A stretch of 64,000 bases of DNA from Cryptomeria japonica (GCF_030272615.1 NC_081412.1:344467870-344531869), one strand, 5' to 3'. Counted from the stretch's first letter, positions 11,195 to 22,405 are shown. Made by a program: numbers and translations. Notes: a model not told the origin generated them from the sequence alone.

Positions 11195-12283
11195 ATGGTA
11201 ACTTATGTTTTCAAGAAGGAGAGTCCTATATTTAATGGAAGCAATTACACTATTTGGAAGGATCAGATGGAAGTTCACATGAAATGTCTTGGAGAAGAGT
11301 ATTGGAAGATCACAAAGAATGTTTACAATGTTCCTCAAAATGGACCGATTACTGCTGCTGAGATCAAGGATGATGAACATAACATAAGAGAGAAGGAAGC
11401 ATTGCTGAGTCCCTTGACTGATTCAAAGACAAATAATGTGATGGTTTTGTAGACTGCACATGAGATATGGAAGAAGCTAGAGACCTTGTATGAAGGAGAT
11501 GCGCAAGTTAAAGTTGCTAAGCTGCAAAGTTTGAAAGGGAAGTATGAAGCATTGAAGATGGAAGAAGATGAAAACATATCAACCTTTATGGATAAGATGA
11601 ATGATATTGTCATGAATATCATATGTGTTAGTGGAACCCTTAAAGAAGATGATATTTTTGCTAAGGTGCTGAGATCATTGCCTCCTTCTTATAAACATAA
11701 AGTAGTTGCTATTGATGAGATCTGGAGTGTGACTACTGTGACTAGAGACATATTGGTTGGAAAGCTTATTGCATTCAAGTTGAGAAAATTTGGAGAATTG
11801 CATGGTAAATCAGAGACTGCATTCAGAGCCTCTATATCCAAGAAGCAGAAGTATGATCCGAGAGAAAGTTCATGTTGGGTATCCAGATTTGAAAGAGAAA
11901 GGAGAGAGATGGAAGAGTAAGAAAGATAATTGGATGAGCTTGAAGCTCTTATTGCTTGGAGATTGCCTAAAGGAGCTAGTAAGTATGATGGAAAATTACA
12001 TTTAAAATGTTTCTCATGTAATAAGATGGGACATTTTGCTTCTAGGTTCCCTAAGAGGATGTCTAGATATGATAAGCATGAAAAATTTGAAAGACATGAT
12101 ATATCTGACAAGTATGATAGATATGAGAAGAATGATAAGAATGATAAGCCCTACCAGAAGTACAAAAATCAAAAGAGATGCTAATATGTTGTTGATGAAG
12201 GTGTGATAAAAGAAGAATTAGAGAATGGGAATTCACAAGATGAATTTGTATTTATTTCTATCAAGAGAGATGATATGGTATAA
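11195..12283 (+). pseudogene. gag: Gag of element A (UBN2 type, one zinc knuckle)
   Basis: The ATG at 11195 is the first after the primer-binding site and opens with a FNGSNYTIWKDQM string, the usual start of UBN2-type copia Gag (capsid). One frame can be followed through the capsid region, the linker (GTLKEDD, LPPSYK) and the CCHC knuckle near 12008-12050. Five stops interrupt it (11450, 11918, 11927, 12182, 12280). The stop at 11450 is TAG where CAG fits. The knuckle reads CFSCNKMGHFASRF, so the last metal-binding Cys is replaced by Phe. Gag packages the element RNA in cytoplasmic particles. Unlike C and D, this copy keeps the middle of the capsid domain. It is inactive. Confidence 0.85.
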
Positions 12284-12640
12284 GTGAATCCTACGAGCTG
12301 CATTGTTGAAGAGAAAGCTTTAGCTTCTAAGATTGAAGAGAAAGATGAATGGGTGATTGACAGTGGTTGTTCACATCATATGAGAGGTGATAAAATAAAA
12401 TTTGTAAGTATAGAAAGGTATGATGGTGGAATAGTGAGACTTGGAGATGACAAAGCTTGTGTTATTCATGGTAGAGGTTCTATATCTTTTAATGGTAAGC
12501 ATAATACTAATGATGTCTTGTATGTTGAAGGTTTGAAGAAAAATATTTTAAGTGTTGGATAGATGGTTGACAAGGGATATTATTTTCAATTCAATACTTG
12601 TAAATGTAAGATCCTAAATGCCTCTAGTATAGAGTTGCAT
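12284..12640 (+). pseudogene. Aspartic protease region of A
   Basis: Same frame as Gag. WVIDSGCSHHM near 12347 holds the catalytic Asp-Ser-Gly of copia protease, which cuts the Gag-Pol chain, and the downstream LYVEGLKKNILSVG is the usual C-terminal end of the domain. The catalytic residues are kept. A TAG at 12560 replaces the Gln of the usual SVGQ string, and a frameshift follows near 12640. Confidence 0.85.
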
Positions 12641-13907
12641 CACTAAGACTAAAGGTAATATCTTTCATTTGAATGTTGTTGAGAAAAGTTGTTTGATTCA
12701 TCAGATTGATGAAAGTTGGTTGTTGCATAGGAGAATGTGTCATGTTAATTTTGACTACATGGTAAAAATAAGTTCTACTCAAACTGTTAGAGATATGCCT
12801 AAGATTGTGAAGCATACTAATCTGGTATGTAAGGAATTTCATATGGGAAAGCAAACAAAAATTTCATTTAAGAGTAAGCTTTATTCATCTAATGGATTGC
12901 AAGCTCCGATTCATACTGACTTATGTGGTCCTACTAGAGTAAGAATCATGTAGGGAGATAGATATTCCATGTTGTTGATTGATGATTATTCAAGGATGAT
13001 GTGGGTTACCTTCTTAAGGAACAAATCAGAAGTGTTGGAGAAGTTCAAGTTATTCAAAGCTAAAGTGGAGACTGAGACTGGATTGAAGCTTAACAGTCTG
13101 AGATCTGACAGAGGAGGATAATTTGTATAAGGAGAGTTTTATACACTCTGTGAGAGGAATGAAATCATAAGACAATTATCTGCTCTTAGAACCCCTCAGC
13201 AGAATGGAGTTGTTGAAAGGAAGAGCATAACTATCTTAGATGTTGCGAGGACTATGTCGATTGAAGGAAATGTTACATAGACCTTTTGGATAGAAGTTGT
13301 TAGCACTGTTGTTTACACATTCAACCAACTGCATATTAAAGGTGATTCCGGTAAGACTCCTTATGAGCTATGGTTTGGTCATGTTTCTACAGTTATATAT
13401 TTCAGAATTTTTGGAAGTAAATGTTACATCAAGAGAGATGATGATATAGGAAAGTTTGATGCAAGATGCGATGAAGGAATATTCTTGGGATATTCTACTA
13501 AGAGCAAGGCCTACAAATGCTATAATAAGAGACTGAAGAAGATAGTTGAGAGTCCAAATGTGAAGGTAGATTAAAGTATTGGAAAGCAAATCAGAGCATG
13601 CAGTTATGATTTTGATGATGAAGATATTCCTAAGCCTGTGCAGATGGAGATCTTGAAGCGGATTGATCCGGTAGAGATAGTTAATCCAGATATTTTTGTT
13701 GCTAGTGAAGAAGTGCAAGAGCCTAAAAATCATAACAATCAAAAGACTTTGAGTTATGTAAGATTGAATCATTCAAAAAATCAGATTATTGGTAATAAAA
13801 ATAAAGGTGCGATGACTAGGAGAAGGATTGTTGCTAAAGAGATATGCTTGATTTCAAAGATTGAACCTAAAGATATTGTGGAAGCATGTAAAGATAAAAT
13901 TGGTTAA
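12641..13907 (+). pseudogene. Integrase of element A
   Basis: After the frameshift the new frame runs to 13907. It starts with the pre-integrase zinc region (HRRMCHVNF ... CKEFHMGK, where the second Cys of the usual CxxC is Phe). The core follows: HTDLCGP (first Asp), LRSDRGG (second Asp) and TPQQNGVVERK (Glu), so all three catalytic residues of the DDE triad are present. Stops lie at 12951 (TAG for Gln), in the GG-EF string near 13120, at 13278 and at 13572. The integrase C-terminal FGSKCYIKRDD and FLGYSTKSKAYKCY strings are clear. Integrase inserts the cDNA into the host chromosome. Inactive copy. Confidence 0.85.
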
Positions 13908-14399
13908 AAGCAATGGAAGAAGAGTTGAATCAGATTGAAAATAATAACACTTGGGAGATCGTTTTGAGGCCTAAAGAAAAGAATGTTATTGGTACTAAAT
14001 GGGTGTTTCGGAATAAACTGAATGACATTGGTGAAGTTGTCAAAAACAAAGCAAGATTGGTATGCAAAGGTTGTTCTTAGATGGAAGGTATAGATTATGA
14101 AGAAACTTTTGTTCCTATAGCTAGAATTGAAGTTGTTCTGTTATTGCTTGCATATGCTACTTACAATAATTTCAAGGTGTATTAGATGGATTTCAAGTCA
14201 ACCTTTCTATGTGGTGATTTGGAAGAGGAAGTTTACATTCAGTAATTAGATGGATTTTATTTATTTGATGAAGGAGATATAGTATGTAAATTGAAGAAAG
14301 CTCTGTATGGACTGAAGCAAGCCCTAGAGTCCAGTATGCTAGATTCAATAAGTATTTATTGAAGTTGGGATTCCATAGAGGTACTAATGATAGTAAATT
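13901..14399 (+). pseudogene. Reverse transcriptase of A, N-terminal part
   Basis: A one-base shift leads into the copia reverse transcriptase (RVT_2) start: MEEELNQIENNNTW, NVIGTKWVFRNK, DYEETFVPIAR, EEVYIQ and LKKALYGLKQA. Stops at about 14078 and 14183 are TAG where CAG fits, and another frameshift follows the LKQA string. The frame is cut at 14399, before the YVDD catalytic motif, by the LTR of element B. Confidence 0.85.
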
Positions 14400-14439
14400 T
14401 GTTGGCATTATTGGCATTGATTTCAAGGAATATCACAAG
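14400..14439 (+). repeat. First 40 bases of the 5' LTR of B
   Basis: TGTTGGCATTATTGGCATTG, followed by TTTCAAGGAATATCACAAG, matches the start of the 3' LTR of B at 27606 (TGTTGGCATTATTGTCATTG ... AAAGGAATATCATGAGG). The LTR then breaks at 14440 and resumes at 20123. Confidence 0.85.
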
Positions 14440-15422
14440 TGTTGGTCTCAATTTCTGAGTGCTTTGTTTTCTCTCTAAGATCTCAAGCCTCTATTCACAC
14501 AAGGAGAGAACAACGAGAATAGAAACACAAGACAACAATTAATGAGTTTTACAAAGAAACCTCCTACATTTCAAGCTTAACAGGGCTTAGGCAGGTATAC
14601 CCTTTTGTGATTACTTTCTCACAATTTTAATAGGTGATTTATAGAACCAATGCTAATTTCTACAAACCTTATCACTTTAGTGAAACCGAACATAAATTAA
14701 AGATGCATTTTCATTATAATGGATCACCAAGAATGTCAAGAACACTAGCAAGTCATACCAGTGCCTTATTCGGGCTTCAGAGTCATTAAACATCAAATAA
14801 AAATTTGACCGTAGAAATTCACACACATATCATCACTTTGATTTACTGAATCTATATATGCCTGGCATATATAAACTCTCAACCTATGCTATACCTAGTC
14901 ATCAAATTCATGTAGATTTACTGATTATCAATGAAAAGGAAATAAGTATATTTAATTTTCCTCCTGGAGGAGAAAACCTAAGACATTCTCATAATCTGCC
15001 TTGCAAACCGTTTAACTAAACAATCCTAGATCATTTAGTCAAAATGATAACCAACATACAAACACAAAGACAACATAGATCTGGGCTCAAAATGTTCTGA
15101 TCGTATATTAATATTCTCTCATAAAGTTTTACATAGACACAAAATGATCCTCAAAAATGCAAAAACAAAAGCCTGTTCATATTTTACCAGAGCTTTAGTA
15201 CAAAATTCTTGTGATCCCCTTTCTAGGTAGTCCTGGTATCCATTTATAAAAAATGGATGCAACAAGCTTCAGACTTCCCTGGAAGAATATTCTTATCCTA
15301 ACCATAATTCCCCCCAAAAGTTACATTCATTAAAATTGAATTAGGAGCATAACTAACTAGTTATCTAGCTAGAAAATGGCCAACTAACTTCTCAATATTT
15401 GCATATCAGGTGCCAGGTATCT
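14440..15422 (-). repeat. Left flank of J, candidate 3' LTR
   Basis: On the minus strand a CTTTTGGGGGGAAT purine-rich tract (near 15315-15330) could be the polypurine tract of J, followed by about 870 bases ending GAGACCAACA at 14440. A TATA-like string sits inside a perfect palindrome at 14853-14873. No coding frame is supportable here. Confidence 0.4.
14853..14873. repeat. Perfect 10-bp inverted repeat containing a TATA string
   Basis: TATATATGCC, one base, then GGCATATATA. Arms match perfectly with a single central base. It lies within the candidate LTR of J. Confidence 0.8.
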
Positions 15423-18400
15423 TTAATTCTTCAAAATTCTAGTTACCCAAAAAATATCTGTTATAAGAATTAACCACTTCAGGTCGCTTATGAATTGCCA
15501 CATGTTGGAGCATTGGTAGGATCTTCGTGTGCTTCTATCTCTTTCACAACATATTTGCTTTCCCATACCAGGCCAAGAGAAACTAATAATTTTCTTCTTT
15601 AGCTTGTTCAAACTTTTCCACATTTCCCTTCACTGTTTAACTTCCTTCTCCAAAAACCCAAAATGTGATTTTATTTTTTCAATATCTTAAATGGTTTGAA
15701 TAAATAAAGAAGTATCATCTACATTTATAATGTTGTTTATTCTCTGAGACAACTTATGACATAATTCACCAAGCCATACTTCTTTATCTTTCAATTTACT
15801 GATACTAACAAAATCTCCAGGAAACAATTCAATTTTTTTATTTGCATATTCTTTTTGGTACAAGTTTTCCCTCCTTTCTATGTTGACTCTTTCCATTGCA
15901 AACCTTGACAAACATTTTACTAATTCATAAGTAGGTTTGATAGTGACATCAAAGCCTACTTCTTCCTAGGATAAAGAATATATGGACTCTAAATCAACCT
16001 CTCTGGCAATCCATTTATCCAAAATTGGCTCCAAAATAGCCTTATCTTCTTTCAAAGAACCCAAAAGAGTCAATATTTTTTTCATATTTATATAAACAAT
16101 TGCTGCTCCAAGAGTATCAGCAAATTTCAAAATGGTACCCTTGATCTTCTCCTCATATTTGCTTGCAAAAATTGATTGATCCTGCTTCAATTTCTCCATC
16201 TCATCTTGAATGTTCTCAGATGATTGGAAACCAGGAGTCATGGGAGAAGGAGGGAATTCAACAATTGGGCTAGAAGGAGGGGGCTTAGCAAGAGAAGAAG
16301 CAATCATTAGTTGGGAAGACTCGCCTTTTTGATGTTTTCCTTCCAATTTACTTTTTCAACTTTGCAATGGTGTTATTTTTAGAATCTATTTCAAGCTTTG
16401 CTTCATTATAAGCCTTTAGGACTACCTCTAATTTTACCTGGAGATCAGCTTTCTCCTTGGCCTCCTTTTCAGCCACTGCCATGCCAAATTTAGCAGACTC
16501 TAAGGTCATGCTAGCAGCTTCTACTACCCCTGTATCCCTATCTATCTTTACAATCATGCCCCCTGGGTAATCAGATTCTGAGGAATCTCTCCTTTTATAT
16601 TCTTCTCTCTTAAGTGACCACATTACAAGAGATGCATGGTCATTATTGTAAGTTATTCCTTCTAAAAGTTTAGTCTCCTTCCTTACTACATCAAAAACTA
16701 TTGCATTGGCTATGTCCCATTCTGGGAGAATTAGCACTCCAGCATTTGCAATCAATTTCCTCCCTTCCTCAGGGGTAATTTCTTCAAACTCTCTTAGCAT
16801 TTCCTGCTTTATTTTTGCTTCAATAGTAGATTTATCCTTATGGGGTTGTTCAACTTTTCTTTTTTCACATCTTTCCCTAAACTGCCCCATATGCTTTCTC
16901 CAAACAAATTGCAGAAAGGCTCCAGTCTTTACAAAACTGTTATCAGGCAAAAATTCATCACTGGCCTGCTTAATGAAATGATCTAGTTCTCTACCTACAA
17001 ATTCTTCAACAGTCAGGTCCATTTTGGCACCTGCTGGCTCTTCTAGCATCCCTTCTTGCAATTCTCCATATGTACATGCAATCTCCCCTAAACTTCCTAG
17101 TTGCAGTAATTGCTCAACAACTACCTGCTCATCACCTATAAATAATGGGGATTGAGAAGGAGAATATAAGGATTCACTTGACTATGCCTCCTTTCCCAAC
17201 CTCTGCCTCTTTGGGAAGCTTATGACTCAGGAAAATCCTCCATTGGCCTCTTTCCCTTTGATGTAAAGGGTTCATCCCTCCTAGGCATCACCATATTATA
17301 CCCTGATTTCTTATACATTATATACTCTCTAGGAGGAATGACCTTAGCAAAAATAGGCTTTGTCAAGACAAGCTTGGCTTTCTCAGGATCTAACTTTATT
17401 ACAACATCCTTTTTCTCATTCAGAGTTTGTATTGCATCTTCAAAATAATCTATCAAAAATTTAATCTTCTCCTCAAAGGGGTGAAATCTTTTCAATGGAT
17501 CACAATTCTTGTCAAAATTTTGGACAAAATCAAGGATCTTCTTGTATACCAACCATTTTTCCTTTCTTACTTCCTACTCAGCCAAATTAAATTCATTTCT
17601 TATTAAATCTTCAGGGAAGTGAAATTGATGAAATTTTCCCCCACACCTGACTTTCTTCCTAAACATGTCATTGAAGAAGTCTTCAGGATCTGCAAACCTA
17701 GCAACTATCATTGACAACCTGTATTGTTGAAGGAACTTCTCAAAATGTAGCCAACCACCTTTGGTGACTAAAAACTGATGTGCCATGGTGACTATTGGGA
17801 AGATTGTCCCTCTTCCTTTATTTGTTAGCTCTGCTTCTTGTAGGCCTCCAATCTACCTCATAATCTTAGCAATGCCAATCTTCAAAGGGACCTAATAGAA
17901 GAGAAAATATGGGGTTCCCTGAAAACAGTGGAAACAAGATATAAGATTATGTCACCCCAATTTTGCGCAATCTTGATGTTCTCTGCAAACTCCTTCGGTC
18001 TAATGAATTCAAGGAGAATCTTTGGGATCCTAGGGTTCTCTTGACATAGAAGGATTCTAATCTTAGATGCAAAGCATCTGTCAAACTTTAGGTAGCTAGC
18101 ATCTTCTCTGTCCCAAGATAGATCTGCACTCCATAATTGAATTGGCATGTCTTCACCATCCTTTTCCCTTAGTAGGTCCATGTCTTTTGCAAAATATACC
18201 ACACCTTTAAACAAGAGCATATGCATTAACATGGAATACCACCCAAAAGGTCTATCCACCTTAGCATTATTTATCCCAATTAAACCCTCATGAATAATAT
18301 CAGCAAGATAAGGTGCAAAATCATATGTCACTACTAAGGATGGGTTCAAAATTTGTGCCATCATAAGCATATAATGGGTGGGCATGGCATTCTTTGCATC

Positions 18401-19051
18401 TTCTTCAAAAATTTGACATAGAGACCAATATATACCCTTAGCCCTTGAAGTGTAAATTCATAGGGAAAGGCTCCATTGTGCTAGGGCCTACCAATGTTAA
18501 TCCTCCTATCTTTGCAAAAAAATCCCTCAACGGCCCACTCGTAAGATGATCCTTCTGGGCATCATAAACCTTCTTGAACATTTAAAAATAAATGGGTTCT
18601 AAATAGCTTGAGGCTTCACTTAGCCTAAATACCCTTCTAATTTCATCATCAGTAATCTCAATTAGGGGGGCCCGTTTACATTCCTCACAGTCCTAGTGAT
18701 AGGGTCATAACTTTTTGCAGTCTGGGTCAACAAATCAATGTCCATGAAAACCCCAGAGACCACCAGTTTCCCAACATCTAATTACCATATGTTATTTGTA
18801 TGAGCAGGTGCATTCCACTGACCAAACCCTACCCTAAACAAACCTAAACCTATCATGCCTATCTGGGAATTTCTCAGCCAACATCCCTTGTCATATAAAC
18901 CATCACAAATCCGCAGGCAGAGAGATTTGGGCACAAGTTCCTTTATTTTGGCTGCACTATTTGTGGATTGAACCAATTGTTCCAGAAAGTCATCACAAAT
19001 AGCTCTCTCCTGGTAATCTATCTTTCCCTTGAATTCTCTTTGCGGTGCCAT
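15423..19051 (-). pseudogene. Large ORF of J, unknown protein of about 1200 codons
   Basis: The ATG at 19051 opens MAPQREFKGKIDYQER. Several frameshifts (near 18660, 18400, 17800-17880 and 17070) and stops break the frame, yet protein-like sequence continues to 15423. The order is: an N-terminal region; a segment with FMDIDLLTQTAKSYDP and ITDDEIRRVFRLSEAS; a helical block with FAPYLADIIHEGL and FGWYSMLMHMLLFKG (18385-17882); a charged region (17786-17220); a segment with EEGRKLIANAGVLILPEW (17061-16348) ending in a Lys/Glu/Ala-rich coiled coil; a Ser/Pro-rich linker (about 16320-16230); and a second helical region to 15423. I see no polymerase, protease, integrase, zinc-finger or transposase motif. 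Layout resembles ORF2 of element I. It might be a capsid-like, envelope-like or regulatory accessory protein, but the function is unknown. Confidence 0.6.
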
Positions 19052-20122
19052 CTAATCAATCTAAATCTATCCTTACTTCAATTGTTATTCAAACAACCCC
19101 TTCTAAATTTCTAGCACCAAACAATGTCACACAAATAGGAATTGCAAAGCACAGTCATAGAAAAACTTACTTGTCACCTGAGAAATCACAAAACTGCACA
19201 CCTGGTCTTTGCTAATCCTCTTGAATGCCCTTTTGCAGCAATAATTTCAAAACAACATCTTATGGAGGCACCTTAGTGACAACTAAGAATTAATTACCAT
19301 CAATAAAGCTACACACTTCTATAATTAATCCTTTTGAATTTCAAATTTTGGCTCCAATGGACCAAAAGGGCTTCTTCTGAGTATTTTTGCCTTCAGTCGT
19401 TGATCCACAAAGATTAAAGGTTGAGCATCTTCTCATCACGGTCTAGTGACAACCATCAATTTCCTTTGGACTTGTCAACCATTTAACACACCTAGGCCAC
19501 CCATATTGGTTGCGCCCACCATTCAGTCGCTAGTCCGCGATGAGTAAAGGATGAGCATATCTCAATCGTGGTCTAGTGACAACCGTTGGATCATGAGCTA
19601 ACTGTTTGATCCTTAAGGTCCTTAGTTACTTAGCCATCACCACTAAACCATCTACATTAATTGTCTAAATTAACTGTCTAACCGACCTCGCCGCTAGTGG
19701 CTTGTCTCTAGGTCACGATGAATATTCAATGCACAACTTCCCATTGCAGTATCACGACAACTGTTATATCAAAAGAAACTTATCCGACCTTAAGAACCTA
19801 ACACATACATATGGGAAAAACTTAGGACTTCAGGAAAATATTAAACATTTCAATTTTAAATAGAACCTGCCCAAGCCTAAAACTCAAAATGACCCCTTTC
19901 GACAACACGGTGACCCTTCCACTTAAGTGAAAAAAGCAATGGACAAACAGAAGTGATTTGGAAACAATGTGACACAAAGGTTTATTCTTTAAATGATTTT
20001 GAAGTTATAAAACCCTAAACTCTTAGGAACCATGGAATCACAGATAGAGATCAATCCAAAATTTGAATTTTTTTTAAGGATATCAAGAAGAACTTCCAAC
20101 ATCATCCAAAACACTGATAACA
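19052..20122. other. Right flank of J
   Basis: It lies upstream of the J ORF. There is no coding frame. It contains a diverged direct repeat about 130 bases apart: GGTTGAGCATCTTCTCATC ... GGTCTAGTGACAACC at about 19410-19460, and GGATGAGCATATCTCAATC ... GGTCTAGTGACAACC at about 19540-19590. It ends CTGATAACA at 20122. On the minus strand this would be the 5' end of J (TGTTATCAG). Confidence 0.5.
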
Positions 20123-20329
20123 ATGAGGTTGCAGAGAAGTAGGTTGCAAGTGTGTATTACACGAAAACAAGTAATGTGCATAACATGCAGGTTATGTAGT
20201 CATGAATATAATTGCACACAACACGAAATACTATGCTACAAGGGCCCCAGGCAAGTTCACTATTTCCATGTGTCGACAACATTCTAAGTTTATGCAATTG
20301 TTTGGTTCACATGTGTCACTGGGTCCCGC

Positions 20330-21045
20330 TATGAGTTTGTGTGGGATAAAAGTGTCATAGAGGTCGAAGACCCTCCTCGCTATCCCACGACATGTTGTTG
20401 AGCATTGGTTGACTGTGTGGGACAAGAAAAGTCAAGGGGAAATGTGTCCCCCGCTATCCTTCACCATGCATAGTGTTCATGCGAGATAACTCCATGCTGG
20501 GAATAGCGACTCCTGCTATCCCGCGACGTGTTTGAGTTGAGATTGAGTGGAGTAACAAAAGATGAAGCAAGAGATGATTTTTGCCATCCTGTGACATGAT
20601 GGATGAATGAAAGGTGGCAATGTGGGGTTAAGAGATAAAAGGCAGGAATTGGGCTTCCCACTATCCTGCATCATCAAACATGAGGAGCGATAGTCATGTG
20701 GGGCAATTCAAGGAGGAGAAAGATATGTATCCTGCTATCTTGCAGTGCTAAGGAAGACAAGATGATGGTTGCATGGGGTAAGATGAAGAGAGTGGTGAAT
20801 GGTTCCTGCTAGCCCGCACCATTCGAGGTGGATGAGGGATGGTCATGTGGGAAAAGATAGTAAAACAATAGAAGGATCCTGCTATCCCATACCTTGTAGA
20901 AGGATGGAAAGTGGACCCCACAGGGTAAGTTAGGATAGAAAAATGGTGCATCCTGTCAACCCACATGGGTAAAATGAGTATGTGAACAATGATGAGTGGA
21001 AAATTAAAATGCAAAATGGCGCGCATCTCACCATCCTGTAGTGAT
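20330..21045. repeat. Array of about ten 62-80 bp hairpin-forming units
   Basis: The string CCTGCTATCCCGC, or a variant, recurs near 20372, 20450, 20512, 20582, 20659, 20730, 20807, 20878, 20950 and 21030, spaced 62-80 and mostly 70-77 bases. Between them a CATGYGGGATA-like arm recurs, so each unit can fold on itself. The first unit pairs GTGGGATA with TATCCCAC at its ends and GAGGTC with GACCcTC inside. The partial 3' LTR of B (27606-28048) has the same first units. Confidence 0.8.
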
Positions 21046-22005
21046 AGAGGTTAAGGTCAATAGAGGTGTTTTAGTCGACACATTGGCAGCCCAATAAGGA
21101 CAATAGTCCATGTGGCGGTTGACTATGGTTGACCAAGTGACTTGGATGTTGATTATCAAGACTTTTGATGGTACTCGCACATGTCAATTGACACAAGGGT
21201 TTTACATGGAGGCCAACTGACCTCGATTGAGTGATTTGGACAAAGAATGAATTTGATACACAGAAGTAGGTGATGATAGAAGTAGTTGTCAATCTTTTCA
21301 GGATAGGTTAACAGAGGATAGAGAATGCATTAATGGTGACTGAGTTGTAGATGGCTGATGGGTTTGAGGAAATTGATAGAGGCAAAATCAAATCTATTAG
21401 ACAGATTGGGGTTGCTAAAAATAGCAACTTAGTATAGTGAAATTTTAGAAAAATAGAGAAGATTCATTTAATGCAGGTGGGTGATCCAAGAAAGAAATCC
21501 AATCCACTGTAAACCGAATCCCAAAAAGGCGAATGAATTAATTACACAATTTAAAGGGAAAAACATTCCTCGATGCAGAGCTGATGGTATAGGAATGTAA
21601 ATGTGATTTGGCATTGGTAGGTGTGACTATTGAGATTGTGATAGAGGTGGAAATAGAAATATCTCATCTAGTCGACTATGTATGTAGAGTGTTATAGAAA
21701 GTTGTGTTGTTGCCAAGAAAATCAGAGAAATCTAAAGAAGTGGAAAAGTTGGAACAGAGCAAGAACAAAGTATTCTGCAAAGTGAAGTTGTAGCAGGAAG
21801 AAGAAAACATCCACAGAAATAGATCATTCTAGAGAACTAATGTTGTAGCAGAGAAAAGAAGACAACTAGACAGAGGAAGTAGGAGAAATAGATGAAAAAA
21901 TTCAGAAGGCAGAGAAAGTCATTCGCAAGATATGAGAATTTTTTAAGTGTTACAAAACTCATTTGTAATAAGGTTTTATCATTGCATTGTAAACTTGATC
22001 AATCA

Positions 22006-22013
22006 CTATAAAG
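22006..22013 (+). promoter_or_regulatory. TATA box of LTR B
   Basis: CTATAAAG lies about 325 bases before the LTR end, in front of a short G-rich duplicated region. Position and sequence fit the U3/R promoter of a copia LTR. Confidence 0.5.
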
Positions 22014-22033
22014 ATCTGAGTGGGTACTCAGAG

Positions 22034-22107
22034 TAGGGGTAGGTGCTCCTTGGGTTGGTGCCCTAAAGTTTAGGGGTAGGTGATCCTTGGGTTGGTGCCC
22101 TAAACAT
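22034..22107 (+). repeat. 37-bp tandem duplication in LTR B
   Basis: Two units at 22034-22070 and 22071-22107 each start TAGGGGTAGGTG and contain CTTGGGTTGGTGCCCTAAA, with three differences. The LTR of H has related but differently arranged GGTTGGTGC copies (minus strand, about 54050-54110). Confidence 0.8.
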
Positions 22108-22333
22108 TGTAAATTGTTATTTACTATAAGGCTGGATTGGAGCAATAGACTCCAATAGCTATTCTCGCCAAGGTTTTTCCCACATTGGTTTTTCCTTATA
22201 TATTCTATGTTGTGGTTGATTTATATGTGTGTATGTTCTTAATTAATTTGTAGTTTTAGTATTTGCACACATAGTTACATTTTTTAAATACATTGATTCA
22301 CCCCCCTCTCAGTGTCCATTTGTGTTCTTCAAT

Positions 22334-22345
22334 TGATATCAGAGC
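22334..22345 (+). other. Primer-binding site of B
   Basis: TGATATCAGAGC, two bases after the LTR end, differs by one base from the initiator-tRNA-Met complement TGGTATCAGAGC. Confidence 0.85.
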
Positions 22346-22405
22346 ACAGGTTCCCCTATAGTAAAAGCTTTCTCTAGCTTGGGTAGATCCTGGTTAGTGA
22401 ACACA

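Larger units (their letters stand above)
9815..14399 (+). mobile_element. Copia element A, 5' portion
   Basis: Elements in order: 5' LTR (9815-11138), primer-binding site, Gag, protease, integrase and the first part of reverse transcriptase. It stops at 14399, where the LTR of element B begins. The missing part (rest of reverse transcriptase, RNase H, 3' LTR) is expected beyond the right end of the window. Gag, protease and integrase resemble those of C, D and E, so A belongs to the same family in the opposite orientation. Confidence 0.9.
14440..20122 (-). mobile_element. Insertion J in the 5' LTR of B
   Basis: It is bounded by TGTTGGTC at the left and GATAACA at the right, and interrupts the LTR of B exactly where that LTR can be rejoined using the 3' LTR as guide. 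The five bases before it (ACAAG, 14435-14439) and after it (ATGAG, 20123-20127) differ by two transitions and are both explained by CpG decay of one target site. TG...CA ends and a 5-bp target site are LTR-retrotransposon traits. The coding content is on the minus strand. I could not match the left (14440-15422) and right (19052-20122) flanks to each other, so paired LTRs are not shown. It may be a diverged or rearranged non-autonomous element. Confidence 0.6.
20123..22331 (+). repeat. Main part of the 5' LTR of B
   Basis: It continues the LTR begun at 14400 (ATGAGGTTGCAGAGAAGTAGG matches 27640 onward) and ends TGTGTTCTTCA before the primer-binding site. With the 40-base start the LTR is about 2.25 kb, long for copia. 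Contents in order: an array of hairpin units (about 20330-21045), a unique stretch, a TATA box (22006), a 37-bp tandem duplication (22034-22107), and the U5 tail with GGTTTTTCCCAC and GATTCACCCCCCTCTCAG. Small open frames on the minus strand in the array are not genes. Confidence 0.8.

Noticed and set aside
14440-20122. J as a standard LTR retrotransposon with paired LTRs
   Set aside because: The two flanks could not be matched to each other by eye and no primer-binding site was found, so only the TG...CA ends and target site are claimed.
20231-21292. Series of short minus-strand ORFs
   Set aside because: They are generated by the tandem hairpin units of LTR B; the same class of ORF appears in the 3' LTR copy at 27640-27962.
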